Below the pieces are notes generated by a model, which had not been told where the DNA came from, did no database searches, and saw nothing but the letters and a program-made list of their open reading frames with translations. Below are positions 1-12,120 of a stretch of 64,000 nucleotides of DNA, piece after piece. The position numbers were made by a program, and so were the translations under genes. Every line of letters starts with the position of its first letter. Position 1 is the stretch's first letter. This DNA is from Nepenthes gracilis (lineage: Eukaryota > Streptophyta > Magnoliopsida > Caryophyllales > Nepenthaceae): the NCBI GenBank assembly GCA_033239525.1, contig BSYO01000003.1, positions 9,666,001 to 9,730,000 on the forward strand, written 5' to 3'.

Positions 1-1578
1 AGCCCATCCCTGTATATAAAGGGGGTTGATTTTACTCCTTTTTAATAATAATTATTGAGTATTAATCAAATAGTTATAATTTTTATTATATAAAAAAAGA
101 TATTTAATTTTTATTTATTATTAAAAAAATATTAACATTATCAATACAATGTTAATCAAACAATTATGATTATAAAAAAAATTAAATTAATCTTTCGTTT
201 AATAAAGTAAAAATTTAAAATCCGTTTTCTAATTGTCAAACACTTATTTAATTATAAAAAAATTATTATGTATTTGAATAGTAATATCAAAAATATTTTT
301 TTAATCTCATAAATACTGTATATATGTCATTTTTTAATTTTTGAAAAAGATTAAGTGTTATCTTTTTCAAATTTTTTTTAATAAAAATTGTTACTAATAT
401 AATTTGGTTATTTTATTTATACATAAAAATATCATAATAGTATTTTTAATTTATAGTACTTTCTTGATATATGAGTATTGATAAGCATATTTGATAGGTT
501 CGGTCAGTCTGTCCTAATTTAAGAGCCCATTGGCATAAATGATCCACTCGGAATCAAGCGACATCCCGACGTGTTCAAATAATTCAAACTACCAAAACAG
601 ATCAATAGATTTAACGGCCCCCTTTGACTTTATCAGTATAGGTAAAACTCTATAATCAATTGGAACAGTTTGGCCAACCACCTCATCTTATCCAAACAGT
701 TTCGTGGATAGTTCTCAGTAGATAATGATGACTTAACTATTTTTTAACTTTATAAATATTCCCTCATTCAGTAAAAAGATAGAAGATCTAATACTAGAGT
801 GGCAATGCATCATAAAAGGAAAAAGATGCTTTTTTGATAAGTGCATCTCTCTCTCCCAAAATGACATTCCCCATTCTTAAAATTATCATACGTGCATTAA
901 CGCGCTTATCAGCATCCTCCTTTTTTAATTTTTTTTTATAAAAAAGTTATCGATTTGAACGTTGGATAATATATTGGGAAAGAATCTCGCATATCATTTG
1001 ATCTCGTGTTTATTTGTTGTGTTACACTGGGTCCAGATTCAAAATTACAAAAATCGAATTAATATCAGATCAACCCGACGTAAGGATCCGATTTTTAATT
1101 ATTTAATTCGTACAGTAATTCGGACCTGAGATGCATTAATATTAATTTAAAAGTTTTTAAAAAATAAAAAATAATTAAATATATCAAATAAAATAATAAT
1201 TATTTTTATTAATCAATTAATATTTATCAATAAAGTTTAGATTTATTTCAACCAAATATTAATTTTATGCCTAATATTAAATATTAATAACAAATATGCA
1301 ATATTAAGAACAAATTTTCAGCGACAAAATGGCGTTAAACGTACCATGATGATTCCTATGATGTAATATCTCATCATCCTCCAGAAATCGTCAAATAACC
1401 GCAGGAGCGGAACAGAGCTTACATTCAAACCTCACATTCTCTCTCAACATTTTCCCTCTCTATATTTTTCCTCCGAACGGCGAGTTTCTATCCGTTGCCA
1501 AATCTCCTTAAACAGTAGATCCTGAGTTAATCCTCATTGCTCAATTCAAAACCCTGGGCGGTCATTTTTTCTGCATCA
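1..1578. other. AT-rich sequence upstream of the first gene
   Basis: I see no gene here. The first 480 bases and 1130-1300 are strongly AT-rich with short poly-A and poly-T runs. Around 740-770 there is a TATAAATA-like string inside less AT-rich DNA that could be a decayed LTR, but I found no partner copy. The last 130 bases are pyrimidine-rich, with a TATA-like string near 1458 and many CTCTC motifs. That is typical of a plant core promoter and 5' leader and fits the gene starting at 1579. Confidence 0.5.
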
Positions 1579-2574
1579 ATGGCAATGGCAGTCGATGTCT
1601 ACGCGGACTGTGTCGCAGGCATTAGTCCAAGGATCTCATTTTCCCACGACCTCAAAGAGGCAGAGAACGTACCGATTGAGAGCTACACATGTCGACTCGA
1701 CTCCTCGCTTCTCGATTCTTCTACTTTCGACTTTGCTTTCTCTGTCGATTCCAGCATCACACGAAATCCTTCAACCGCTGACGAGCTCTTCTCTGACGGT
1801 AAAATCCTTCCCATGGATATTAAAATGGAACCAAGAACAGAAAAACCTGCACCGCATCAATCGGAATTCTCTCCCTCTCTGGCTCCTCAGATCGAGAACT
1901 TGAATCCAAGCAAGAAGAGGCTCAAAGATTATTTAGTGGTTAGCGTTGAGGATCAAAAGCCTAAATCCTTTTGGAAGTTCAGGCGAAGCAATAGTCTCAA
2001 CTGCGATGACAGTCGAAGCAGCAGAGGCCTAATTGCGTCTCTCAAATCATTATCGCGCAGCAGTTCCACGAGTTCGTTCATAGCAAAGAGAATCCAAGAG
2101 GAAAAGCCAACGCCGAGATCTTTCTGGAAGTTTAAGCGTAGCTGTTCAACTGTTGAATCCTCTACAGAAAAGATTCCCGCATCAAAATCTTCCAAGCATT
2201 TCAGGAGGAGCGCCAGTCTGAACTGCGACGACAGAGGAAATCAAGGCCTAATTAGGTCTCTAAATTCCTTATCGCGGAGTAATTCAACAGGTTCTGCTAC
2301 AAATCCTAAGCATTTAGGAGCTAAGAAGGAGCAATCTGAGAAAAAAGCTACTTCTGTTCATTCAAAAACATCTCCACCATCTTCCAAAATGTATTGCTAT
2401 TCATCTCAGAAGGGGCAGTTCAGGAAGAACTGTGGAGCTTATGGCAAGAGTACTACCGCGCGTGTAAGTCCAGTATTGAATCTTCCATCTCTCTACATCT
2501 CGAGAATTACTGTAGATTTATTTGGATTTTGTTCGTTGTTCTGTACTACTAAAGACAAAAAGAAGAGAAAATGA
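1579..2574 (+). CDS. MAKR-like Ser-rich plant protein, function unknown
   Basis: This intronless gene encodes 331 residues. I chose the ATG at 1579 because the conserved-looking N-terminus VDVYADC follows it directly; the frame is open further upstream, but only to a TTG. Residues 17-25 read PRISFSHDL, 50-58 FDFAFSVDS and 67-79 ADELFSDGKILPM. This order is seen in plant membrane-associated kinase regulator (MAKR) and related unnamed proteins. The middle is Ser/Arg/Lys-rich and internally repeated: an SFWKF[R/K]RS block near residue 130 recurs near 181, and each is followed by a GLI-x-SL-x-SLSRS stretch. The C-terminus has SPVLNLP and a basic end, KDKKKRK, which in the family often aids plasma-membrane or nuclear association. 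There is no signal peptide or membrane segment. The family call rests on motifs only, and a specific role is not claimed. The frame is intact, so the gene is probably functional. Confidence 0.75.
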   Translation: MAMAVDVYADCVAGISPRISFSHDLKEAENVPIESYTCRLDSSLLDSSTFDFAFSVDSSITRNPSTADELFSDGKILPMDIKMEPRTEKPAPHQSEFSPSLAPQIENLNPSKKRLKDYLVVSVEDQKPKSFWKFRRSNSLNCDDSRSSRGLIASLKSLSRSSSTSSFIAKRIQEEKPTPRSFWKFKRSCSTVESSTEKIPASKSSKHFRRSASLNCDDRGNQGLIRSLNSLSRSNSTGSATNPKHLGAKKEQSEKKATSVHSKTSPPSSKMYCYSSQKGQFRKNCGAYGKSTTARVSPVLNLPSLYISRITVDLFGFCSLFCTTKDKKKRK

Positions 2575-4715
2575 CGACTCTACTTTCAACTCTATAGCTC
2601 TGGTAATTCTGCCACTTTTCACCGCTTTAAACACTCACCAATTTAGTGAAATGAACAGCACGAAAACGATTTTTTGGGGCAGTCGCTGCCACTCACAAGC
2701 ACCACAATTGCTCCTTCCATTTGTATAGCCTCGAAATCACCCGGCACGTCCTTGTCAGTTAGAAGCAGTGAAGTCAGCCAAGTTAACCCTCGACCACACT
2801 TCAGTAAGACAATCAATGCAAAACACAGAATCATTCACAAGCAAGAGTATCGAATTCAAATGATACAAGTAAGAGTGCGTAAACATACGAATACAATCAA
2901 CAACAACAACAATGGGATAGGAAGGAAAGTTTTTGAACCTATTCCCCATTGAACTACGTATTCCCCCCTAGAATTCTAAGACAAAAGATGCCAGAACTCA
3001 CTAGCTTCCCGCCACTTCTTAATTTTATATGCATTGCTTGGGCTGGAGGGAAGAGAGCAACAACAGCAGCAAAACGTAACGACTTGAAAATGATACAGAA
3101 GAAAAATCAAAGAAGCTACCCACACAAACAATAGAAGAAAATAGGGAGTGCCCCCAGAAAGGTGTATGCTAATGGTGCAAGAACAATACCATGCAAAACA
3201 TTCTCTAGAATAGCCAATTTCTGATTAACAAAAAAGGCCGATTATGACCCAGATAGATGCGGAATCCACTTGAGCAATGTTTACTATGGCGTGAAGTCAG
3301 AAAGATATCTTTTAGACTCCCATGAAATCTACCCATAAATAATGTAATTTCTTATCAATCTTATTTAAGAACCCATAAAAATTATATATACAGTTATATT
3401 CCATGCCATCTAATGACCTACTACGTTTTAAAAGAATTGGCATATTGAATAGACGATGGTGAAGTAAACTGGATCTTGCAATGAACATGTTACATGGCAC
3501 ATGATCAGCAGACCAAAGAACAGCTAAGAGACAGCCTCTTTTATTGTTTTATTTGGCTTGTTCTGTTCTATCTTTATGAATGATTGAACTCTTTCTAGCT
3601 CTTGACAACTTGTTTTGATTATCTTTCCGTGGAGTATAATATGATTCCGCAGTTAATCTCAAAAGAGGAAAAGAGATTGGGTAATGTGGAATTGATTTGA
3701 TAAATATAACCCTATGCTCTTTAATAACGCAAATTAGAAACCTGAATGCAACAAATATATATATATATATATATAATGAAATGAGAAATTCGAAATTCAT
3801 ATGACAGTTTACCACTTAAGTTTTTTGACATGCATATGACAGTTTACCACTTGGCAAAACGCCTGATTTTTCTTGTGAGATTCTCACGAAATGAGTTGGT
3901 TAAAACTGGCTGAGTAATCGACAATTAATATGTATTTAATTTTTCTGATAGTTAATATTGCAAGAAAAATTATAATAAAAAATAATAATGTAAAAAAGAT
4001 CATAATTTTAAAAATTTATAATATTTTTCTTTATTTTTCGTTAATAACTCATGCAAACAAAATAATCAAGTGGCAATAATACGAGAACTTCATATGTAAA
4101 AAGTATATCATGTCTATGTATATCCGCTCTTGTAGCCTATCGTGTCTTGTTACTACTGCATAATTCAGCCGAAAATAAGAAAATAAGCATTGAAAATTCT
4201 CAGTTTTAATTTTTCAAAAACTCCATTTCCATTTTTTAACTATGATGCCACTTTCGTTCTATGTAAAAAAAAAAAAATTGCTCATACTTCATATTTAAAA
4301 ATTTAATTTAAATTAGACATTTTTTTACTTATACTCTTGGAAATTTTGGACATAGGACCGATTTGACATCATTTTATGTATGTAATAAAACTGATAATAA
4401 AATTTAGAAAAAAAAAAGGGGGAAATTTTGAATATACCTAACATTTTTCCACTAAAAATATGCAGTTTTGCATGTGGGCCACTGTTTCCTCCAGGCCCAT
4501 CCAATCCGTTTGGGTGATTGCTGTGGGCAAGGGCACGCCACCCTTGGGGCCTACCCAGCAGTACTGGGTCTGCCAGGCCCCACAATGTCATGGGCAGAAG
4601 AGAAGGCGTTCAAGGCCATCTACTACTCGTAGCCTACAAGCCCGGGGAATCATCATCTCATACTCCCAAAGATTTAATTATGATAATTTAGATGATAAAA
4701 TTATAATAATATATT
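2575..4715. other. Downstream UTR and intergenic DNA
   Basis: The bases just after the stop are probably 3' UTR. The small ORFs between 2522 and 3815 overlap on both strands, lack motifs and include a (TA)n-encoded run, so I do not treat them as genes. A (TA)n microsatellite lies at about 3757-3775. A GC-richer patch at 4460-4630, rich in GGGCC and CCCA strings, stands out from its AT-rich surroundings and may be a transposon scrap that I cannot name. The stretch ends at the target duplication AAAAT (4716-4720) of the next element. Confidence 0.5.
3798..3852. repeat. Short 20-bp direct repeat
   Basis: The 20-mer CATATGACAGTTTACCACTT occurs at 3798-3817 and again at 3833-3852, separated by 15 bp. 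The copies are identical. It looks like a small local duplication. Confidence 0.8.
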
Positions 4716-4720
4716 AAAAT

Positions 4721-5462
4721 TGATGCATATATGAGCATTTAGATTATCGTGCGGAATTTAGAGTTAGATACTACCTTTGGCCTATCCCAAAAGAATGTGG
4801 GTGGTCTTGCATGCTTCTGGAAATTGGTCTGCGCGCTATAATAATTGATGAGAGGTAAAAAAAGATATCTAGTGACTTTATGGTGTATCATTTGACATTT
4901 AAATCAATAATATTTCTGAGACAAATTGAAATATATGAAGAGAAAGAGGGAAAGAGGATGAATATAGAATTGAGTAAGTTAGGAGGGTTGTATTCTGATA
5001 TTTTCATTATTCTCGTAATAGGTGAATATTTGCCAAAATATGCGATGTCCCTCTTCTTGACTGGGGGTCTGTATTTATAGCATAGATACAAATTGGTTTG
5101 TCTGTCAGAATCGACGTGATTATGTCTGAAGCGTTACATTGCATTAAATTTCTACTATTACATTAGTTATATAATTGCCATTTATATTGGTTTTATAACC
5201 ATTCAACAATTAATTGTTGACATTTATTTGGCTGTTACTCTCTCTTTAATTTGACTAATTATTCCTCGATTATATATAATCGTTTGCCAGTATCAAAATG
5301 CCTTATCAATTACTTTTCCTGGCACTCAATCTTCCACTCCTCTGGATATTCGACCGCTTGGTCGAATCTTCGGCAAGTTCATTCTTTGAATTAATTTTAT
5401 ACCCAGTTGATTAACTTGGATTCATGTAGTATCGGAATGTCTTATTTTGACTATATCCAATA
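4721..5462 (-). repeat. 3' LTR of the Tat-like gypsy element
   Basis: This segment aligns by eye, with many substitutions, to 28100-28737 plus 29317-29436. On the minus strand it starts TATTGGATATAG (a decayed TG start) and ends in CATCA. A TATA-like box, CTATAAATAC, lies on the minus strand at 5071-5080. Immediately right of it, the minus strand reads GAGTATGGGAGGTTAG (5463-5480), a typical gypsy polypurine tract abutting the LTR. Confidence 0.8.
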
Positions 5463-5482
5463 CTAACCTCCCATACTCGAAA

Positions 5483-6916
5483 GCTAAATTCAAACTCCGA
5501 GTATGTTGAAATGAAAAGCTAGTTGTCACAGCTGCCAAGCCAACTATGTGTGCCTACTAAGATAACCATGTTTGCCTATTTTGAGAAATTTTCTACAAGT
5601 CATTGATAATGTCAATTAGGATTTGTTCCGTATCCATTTTGACCAAGCCTCTTTGGTCGCTTTGGCTAGCATTATTTTCCTTTGTAAGCTTGCTCCACTT
5701 TGGCTATAAATGGGAGGCGTTTTGTCACATTTTTAGCCACTATAACATCTTTCTCCACACTTAACAGTGAACTATTTGGTCCTTGCTAAGCCTATTTTTC
5801 CATTATCTAGTGGAGGACATGCTTGCTGATATTGAAAGAAAAGGTTTTCCAAGTGATATTATTGTCTTTCGGAGACATTTGTGAAGTTAATCTTGATTAC
5901 TCTTTTTTATATGGAAATCTATCTTAGTTAGTTTTTTTTTTACATCACATCCAAAATCGAGATGAGTCTGGTTCTAACCCTTTCGCTTCTACCTCCTTGG
6001 CCATTTGTAATACTGTATGGTAGAAGCAATTAGCCAGATGTGACGTTCTGTGGAATAGGGTTTGACGCTTGCTAAACGTTAAATGCTGGATGAGGGGCTC
6101 TATTTTTGCCTCATGTGGTTGATTTTTCTTTTAGCCCCATAAGATTATGCACATAAGTGTATTAATGAGAAGAAATTTTATTTTTTCATATCTAGGTCTC
6201 AATTTTGTAAATTGAGGGTTGTAGTCGCTAGAAATTTAGATTAATAAAACTATGAAAATAAAAAAATTTTTCTACTGATAGTTTTTGGTACTTTAGTGTT
6301 CCCTGGATTATGACTTTAAAAAAGATTGCCTATCTACCACCAAAGATTAGTTTGACTTTTCATGTATGATTTTTTTATTGATATGACCATTTAACAATTT
6401 GGATCCTCTGACAGCCCAATTTGTCAGTAAGAGTCACTTTTAGAAAATCTAGATCATTAATTTAACAATTCAAACTTAACTTAAACGGTATTTTGGTATA
6501 AGTCAAATTGAACTATTGATAATCGGTTTATTAATTTGAAAACATTGACATTAACTTTATCATTATCTTTGCAGTAGAAAAGACATCTCACGGTGCCTTC
6601 TGGGTTTTGCCAAGTGGCTCTTGTTTCCAAAACACATCATTTAGGTCTAACTGAGTGTAAAGGAATGCACCATTTTAGTCAAGCTTTATGTTATAAATTC
6701 TGTCTTCAGTTTTTATTCATCTTTTAAAATTCTGCATCTCCCTCCCTATACTTTTAGCCCTAAATTGCTTTATGCATTTTATCTGCTGTATAAACCTTGG
6801 AATCTGCTGATTTCTAAACTTGATGACTCCAAGAAACACTTCCAGATGAGTTACAGACATCACATTTTGTCTTACTGTGGATTTTGTGTAAGATATATAT
6901 AAAAGGTATAATATCC
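5483..6916. other. Non-coding 3' region of the Tat-like element
   Basis: This lies between the polypurine tract and the recognisable part of the antisense ORF. Short plus-strand coding-like pieces occur, for example around 5818-5885, but stops interrupt them and I recognise no domain. It may hold the diverged start of the antisense ORF or an intron of it. Confidence 0.4.
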
Positions 6917-7167
6917 AAACTACCACTCCTTTCCAAATTTCCTCGCTGGTTGAGAGGGCTAATTCTTCTAGGTATGGCTTCATTGTTGTCTATGAGGCCC
7001 ATTTAAATGATAGTCTTCAAATTCCTTTTGCCAGGCATTTTGTTGAGATTATGGAAGTATTGGAAATCCTAATCACTTATTTTCATCATAATTCGTCAGA
7101 TACATTGTATCTTTATGTATCTGTTTCCGTCGTTGGAACCTTAGGCTGGACATTTGGACAGTCATAG
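6917..7167 (+). pseudogene. Antisense extra ORF of the gypsy element, part 1
   Basis: On the plus strand, opposite to pol, a frame from about 6917 to the TAG at 7165 reads SSRYGFIVVYEAHL, then IPFARHFVEIMEVLEIL. The same pattern (GC-VTIYEAHL-RSGLRLPI) appears in the antisense ORF of the other gypsy element at 49059-49343. This resembles the N-terminal domain of plant proteins annotated as putative gypsy-type transposon (Pfam Transposase_28), which is known from extra ORFs of Tat elements. The frame lacks a clear start and is cut about 125 bp downstream by the Copia insertion at 7293. The likely continuation is 14986-16030. What the protein does is unknown. Confidence 0.6.
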
Positions 7168-7292
7168 TAATATCTATGTTTAACCAATAAAGCAATTAGA
7201 TTTTTCTAACTATTCAAAAGGATTTAAAATAAGTGGAGGGAACCTCGATTCTTTAAAAAGTTAAAAAGATTGATTATTTTCATGAAGGTCCT

Positions 7293-8965
7293 TGTAAAGC
7301 TCTGCGTGGAGCAAAACTAAAACAGAGAAGAAGAAGAAAACTAATGGTAGAGGCGAACAGGAAGAGAAGGCAGGGTAATGATGGAGAAGCGGACGCCAGC
7401 CAATTTATTCATTTCTGATGCGTACCTGGATCCGACTTCGAACATATTCGGATTCTCTTGGATGGATTGAACCGGCTCCGTTCACTGAGTGCGAATCCTG
7501 CACACCACTAAAGCAAACAAGTGGTCAGCGTTAACGGCGGGATGTAATCCCACCGAAAACACTCTGATACTCAAGTCAGTAAAACAGTCTTCAAGAGAAA
7601 AGAAACTGAAATTAAGGGAGAGTCTTGGGAAAGAGTGTTCGACCCAGATGTAAGAGAGACGTGAGGTCTCCTTGAATCTGGGCGGTGGGACGGCAGAGAA
7701 CGGCTGTAGAGACCCGTTCGTTGCCGTGGAGTTTGATTGTGTCTGAGAGTTTGGCTGCTGGGAACCAGAGTTTGTTTCTCAGAGCACTTAGAGTTGAAGA
7801 TTAATGTGTTTGGAGTAGCCGAGAGCTTGCGTAGTTCTGGGAGTTTCAATGTCTAAGTGCATAATTGAAAGCGTCCAAGAAAGCATCAATGAGAGCATGC
7901 CCTGGATGGTCAATCCAGGGCCTCTTTTATGGCAAAGATGGCGATCTTCCTCCTTTGGAAGGAATGATCGTCCCATAATCTCTTTCGGCCTTCCTTTTGG
8001 AGGCTGATGCTTGTTGCCCCGGTGTGGAGGATTGTTTCCTTGAGGCGGTCAACCACTTTCCAAGTTAGCTTCTTTCCTTCCCGACATGTTATTCTTGTTG
8101 GGGTTCCTTATTGGCAAGGAGTTGGGAAGATCGGCGCGCTTCCTTATTTGAAGGCGCCAATCTTGCTGATATTCCTTTTGAGATCGTGGAATATCCTTGG
8201 AGGATCGTGGTTGGCCTTTTTATGATTGGTGGGCCTCGCCCAGGTCGGTCGCCATTCTTGTTGAAAGGCTTTTTGGGGCTGACGTGCAAGCGCGGGCGGT
8301 CAGCGCTTGGGTTGGCCGTTTGTGTGCGTGTTAGCCGCCAGAGGAAGGAAGGCGTCCGTCGTTGGCCTCCCGGATTGGCTATGGGCTTTGAGTGAGTGGG
8401 CCCATTTACTATAGAAACCTTATTTGGGCCCAACATATATATGGAAGTGCCAGTGTGTCTGAGTTGGCCGTCAGTGTGTTGGCGCCTTCGTGGAGCGAAG
8501 GGAGAGCGTGCGGACGATCGGCCCGATGGGTGTGAGTGCATCGAGAATAGGCGATCATTTGTCAAGAAACCTCTAAAGGCCCAACAAAACTAGTCAATGC
8601 TGAGTTGACCGTTTGCGAGTAAGTTGGCCGCTAGGACGGTTAACGCCAATGTTGACCGTCTTTGGGCCTTTCAGTTCCTGGGCCCATCTTCTTATTGGGC
8701 CGTCAAAAACGTTGACCGGCCTTCCTGGGCTTCTGTTGACCTTTCTTTGGGTCAGCCCATTATTGGTGTACCAATCAATTTCATTGTTATAATTTACACA
8801 AGCTTCAACCATCACCTTATATACAAAAAATTGACTAAAAATAAAATGCTATATAAAGGAACAAAGATACAGAAAAGGAACTAAGCCAAATAAGGTAGGA
8901 AATACAGAAGAAAATAAAATATACAAATATATTGCCAAATATTGGTTATGTTGTATTTCCTAATA
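7293..8965 (-). repeat. 3' LTR of the Copia complex, split by a solo LTR
   Basis: Parts 7293-7415 and 8783-8965 together make 306 bp and align with the right LTR (14600-14905). I count about seven differences over the 185 bp of the right-hand part. The minus strand starts TATTAGG and ends TTTACA. The plus-strand C-run at 8966-8971 is the complement of the polypurine tract. The segment 7416-8782 is a later insertion plus its duplicated target. Confidence 0.85.
7416..8777 (-). repeat. Gypsy solo LTR, same family as 49918-50947
   Basis: A 1,362-bp block with TG...CA ends is flanked by ATTTC at 7411-7415 and 8778-8782 and interrupts the Copia LTR. Its ends match the 3' LTR at 49918-50947 in opposite orientation. 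Both have TGATGCG..GGATCC-type and GGTAC..TGATGG-type termini, and both share the stretch around AATCCTGCACACCACTAAA. The longest ORF inside (8089-8565, -, 158 aa) has no recognisable domain. Several GTTGACC motifs lie at 8600-8750. No internal retrotransposon sequence is attached, so recombination between two LTRs is the likely origin. Confidence 0.85.
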
Positions 8966-9703
8966 CCCCCCGGCAAGGTGGAGCATATATATTGATTATA
9001 CCCAACTTGGACAAGTGAATCTTCAGACGATGTGATGGCAGTATTTTGGTAAACATGTCTGCAAGTTGATTATGAGTGGTCACATGGTGGATGTGAATAC
9101 TTCCGTTTTAAATCTTGTCGCGAACCAAATAACAATCCAGCTCAATGTGCTTGGTGTGTTCATGAAAAACAGGATTTGCTGAGATATGAAGAGCAGTTTG
9201 ATTATCGCAATGGAGGTCTGCGGTGTGAGAGTGTGAAACCTGCAAATCAAGTAAAATGTAACGTAGCCAAGATAGTTCGCAGCAGGTAGTAGCTATGGAT
9301 CGATATTCTGCTTCTACTGAAGAGCGATAAACAACAGATTGTTTCTTGTATTTCTAGGAGATAAGAGAATCTCCAATGAAAATATAGTAGCCGGTAATGT
9401 ATCTTCGAGTGTCGGGACAGGAAGCCCAATCTGCATCACAAAAAGGTCGAAGCTGAATGTTAGAAGTGGAAGAGAATAGTATTCCTTATCCCGGATTTAA
9501 TTTGAGATATTGCAGAACATGATAGGCAACATTCATATGACTAGAAGTTAGTCGAGTCATGAATTGACTCAAAATATGTATCGCATAACATATATCGGGC
9601 CTTATCACGGTTAGATAAAGAAGCCTTCCTATTAGCCTTCTATAAACACTCAGATCTTGTAGGATGGTTCCGGTCTTCTTGCTCAACTTCACATTTTGGT
9701 CCA
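8966..9703 (-). pseudogene. Copia RT C-terminus and RNase H fragment
   Basis: On the minus strand, 9703-9486 encodes the end of a Copia reverse transcriptase, including GRLLYLTVIRPDICYAIHIL. RNase H follows in broken frames down to the polypurine tract next to the LTR. It duplicates the plus-strand region 13370-14100 nearly word for word, with scattered substitutions, so the block carries two copies of the RT-RNase H end in opposite directions. The join to gag sequence at about 9703 is abrupt, with at most three shared bases (CCA). Confidence 0.8.
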
Positions 9704-10830
9704 GAGCCATGCATCAAGCCTTGAGAGCCAAAAACAAACTTTAGTTCATTGAGGGCACTGTTCCAAAGCCAATCGACTCAATCGATCCTCTTTTCGAAAC
9801 CTGGGGCTGATGCAATGATATGGTAGTCTCCTGGATCCAAAACTCTATTAGCCCCTCTATCAAATCCAGTGTTATCTTTGTCGATGATGCCTTTGAGATT
9901 TGGAATGAGTTATGCGACAGATTCACTCAACAAAATAGGCCACGTATATTTCAATTAAAGAAATCGTTGGCCAATCTTCTGCAAGAACAAGACCCATTAA
10001 GCATATATTACGGTAAACTCAAAACTTTATGGGATGAACTCTTAGTTTATGACCCCCTCTCGAATTGTGATTGCAGTAAGATGAAGATTCTTACTGATCG
10101 ATATCAATGAGATTGTGTAATCCAATTTTCGATGGGCTTAAATGACTCTTATTCGAATACCCGCGACCAAATTATGTCGATGGATCCTCTCCCCTGTTAA
10201 CAATTTTTTCTTATTCATGACAAGGCAAACGACAACGGATGTTGTTTATTACGCGAGCCCTTGAACACAATTGCCTTTGACTAAAAGCCAAAAGAAACTC
10301 TAATTACCCAAAAAATGTTGTGAAAAGCACTCATCCTGTCAAGAAAGACAGACCATTTTGCGTTCACTGTCGAATCATGGGACACTCGGTGCAGCAGTGT
10401 CTCAAAGTTGGAAACACTGAGGTTCCTGTGTGTTCCCATTGTAATAAAATTGGGCACATTGTGGATAAATGTTATCAATTGCGTGATTTTCCTCATAACC
10501 ACAAGTTGTATGGCAAATCTGGCAATATGATGTCTTCTTCCAACCTCTCGAGCTTCAAAAACCATATCGATCAAGAAGAAGATGCAGATGACAGGGTAGT
10601 ACTGATTAAAGCCCAATTCAACCAACTTATATACTTAATTCAATCAAGGGACACAGTTGTTACATCTCACATAGCCAAGCAAAACCAGCCTATATTTGAC
10701 CCTCTCATCGAGCAGTCGAAGGCTGCAAATATGACTGGCAATGCCTTCTGTGTATCTCCTTCCCATAAGCGTTCTGATAACAGAAAGCACATATGGATTC
10801 TGGACACTGGGGCCACAGATCATATGATGT
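9703..10830 (+). pseudogene. Copia gag (C-terminal part) and protease start
   Basis: The frame starts in mid-gag at RAMHQALRAKNKL, hits a TAG at 9742 and a TGA near 9811, and continues CNDMVVSWIQNSISP, the conserved core of plant Copia gag. Two intact CCHC zinc knuckles follow: CVHCRIMGHSVQQC (about 10361-10402) and CSHCNKIGHIVDKC (about 10433-10474). The protease active site WILDTGATDHMM is readable at about 10795-10830, just before a stop. Gag packages element RNA in the virus-like particle. The missing first part of gag is found at 14402-14585 on the other strand. Confidence 0.8.
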
Positions 10831-12120
10831 GATCCCTTATTATATATTCATTATAAAGCCCAGATTTCATGTTCTATCAAACTTTTGGATGGAAGTAAAG
10901 CATCTGTTTCTCATATTGAAAATATTAAACTTATGGATAAATTGATATTGTAAAATGTTCTTTATGTTCCTTCCTTCTCCTTTAATCTAATTTCTGTAAA
11001 GCGGCTAACTGATGCCCTTAATTACTGTATGTTCTTCTTTTCTAACCTCTGTTTGATTTAGGACCTTACCTCTTTGACAACGATTGAGATGGATAAAGAA
11101 AGAAATGAGTTATATCATCTGAAGCATGCTGAAATATCTTTAAATACTCTGGCTGTTTTTCTCTTCAAGATTTCCCATCTAAATGTGAAACCTTCCGTTT
11201 GTTCTGTCTTGTCTCCAATTGATATCTGGCATCATCGTTTAGGGTACATTTCTCATTCTAGACTTAAGCTAATAATCATTTTGTAAAAGGAGCAGTACGT
11301 TCTATTAATAATAATCCTTATTCCGTTTATCACATGGCTAAACAGCATCATCTCCCCTTTCCTTCTAGCACCCATAAGTCATACTTCTTGTTTGAAATGA
11401 TTCATTGTAATATATGGGGACCTTTTACTGAGGTATCTTATAATGGTTATAAATATTTTTTCACTATCATTGATGACCTTTCTAGAAGCATGTGGGTCTA
11501 TCTTCTAAAATAAAATCAGACACCCAAACAGTGCTTAGAGAATTTCTATGAGCTTATTAAACCACAATTTAATGTTAAAATTAGAATCATAAGAAGTGAT
11601 AATGGGTCTGAATTTAACATGGGAGAGTTTTACAGTAAAAGAGGCATGATTCATCAGAGGAATTGTGTTGAAACTCCGCATCAAATTGGCATAGTTGAAC
11701 GTAAACATCAACATTTGTTGAACGTTGCCAGGGTGATTAGATTTCAGTCCAGACTCCCCTTAAGATTCTGGAGTGATTGCATTCTTATAGCTGCATATAT
11801 CATCAACGTAACACCAACCCGTTATTAGACAATAGGACCCCAAACGAGGCTCTTTTTGAAGTCAAGCCCAATTATAAAAATTTGAGAATATTTGGTTGCC
11901 TATGTTTTGCTTCCACTATCTCTCATGGGCATACCAAGTTTGATCCTAGAAGTAAGAAATGTGTCTTTCTAGGTTATCCTTTTGGAATTAAAGGATACAA
12001 ATTGGTTGACCTAAATAACTATAGTACATTTTATTCACGAGACGTCATTTTTTATGAAGATATATTTCCTTTCCGGAAAAACAATATTGACCAAAGCTCA
12101 AATACTCTACCCGATACATA
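10830..12120 (+). pseudogene. Copia integrase, decayed
   Basis: The pre-integrase motif WHHRLGYISHSRL lies near 11227-11265. The catalytic core follows at about 11400-11830 in several frames: IHCNIWGPF, then RSDNGSEF, then IGIVERKHQ. In working Copia integrases the first motif carries the first catalytic Asp (HCD or HVD); here it reads Asn. The second Asp and the Glu are present. The C-terminal GKSP/GCLCFA-like region continues to 12120, where a stop ends it. Frameshifts and stops make the protein non-functional. Confidence 0.75.

Noticed and set aside
4460..4717. GC-rich patch with ORFs on both strands
   Set aside because: There are no motifs, repeats or splice signals. It could be a transposon fragment but nothing supports a name.
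8089..8565. Minus ORF of 158 codons
   Set aside because: It is wholly inside the solo LTR, has no domain, and the related LTR at 49918-50947 does not keep an equivalent frame that I can see.
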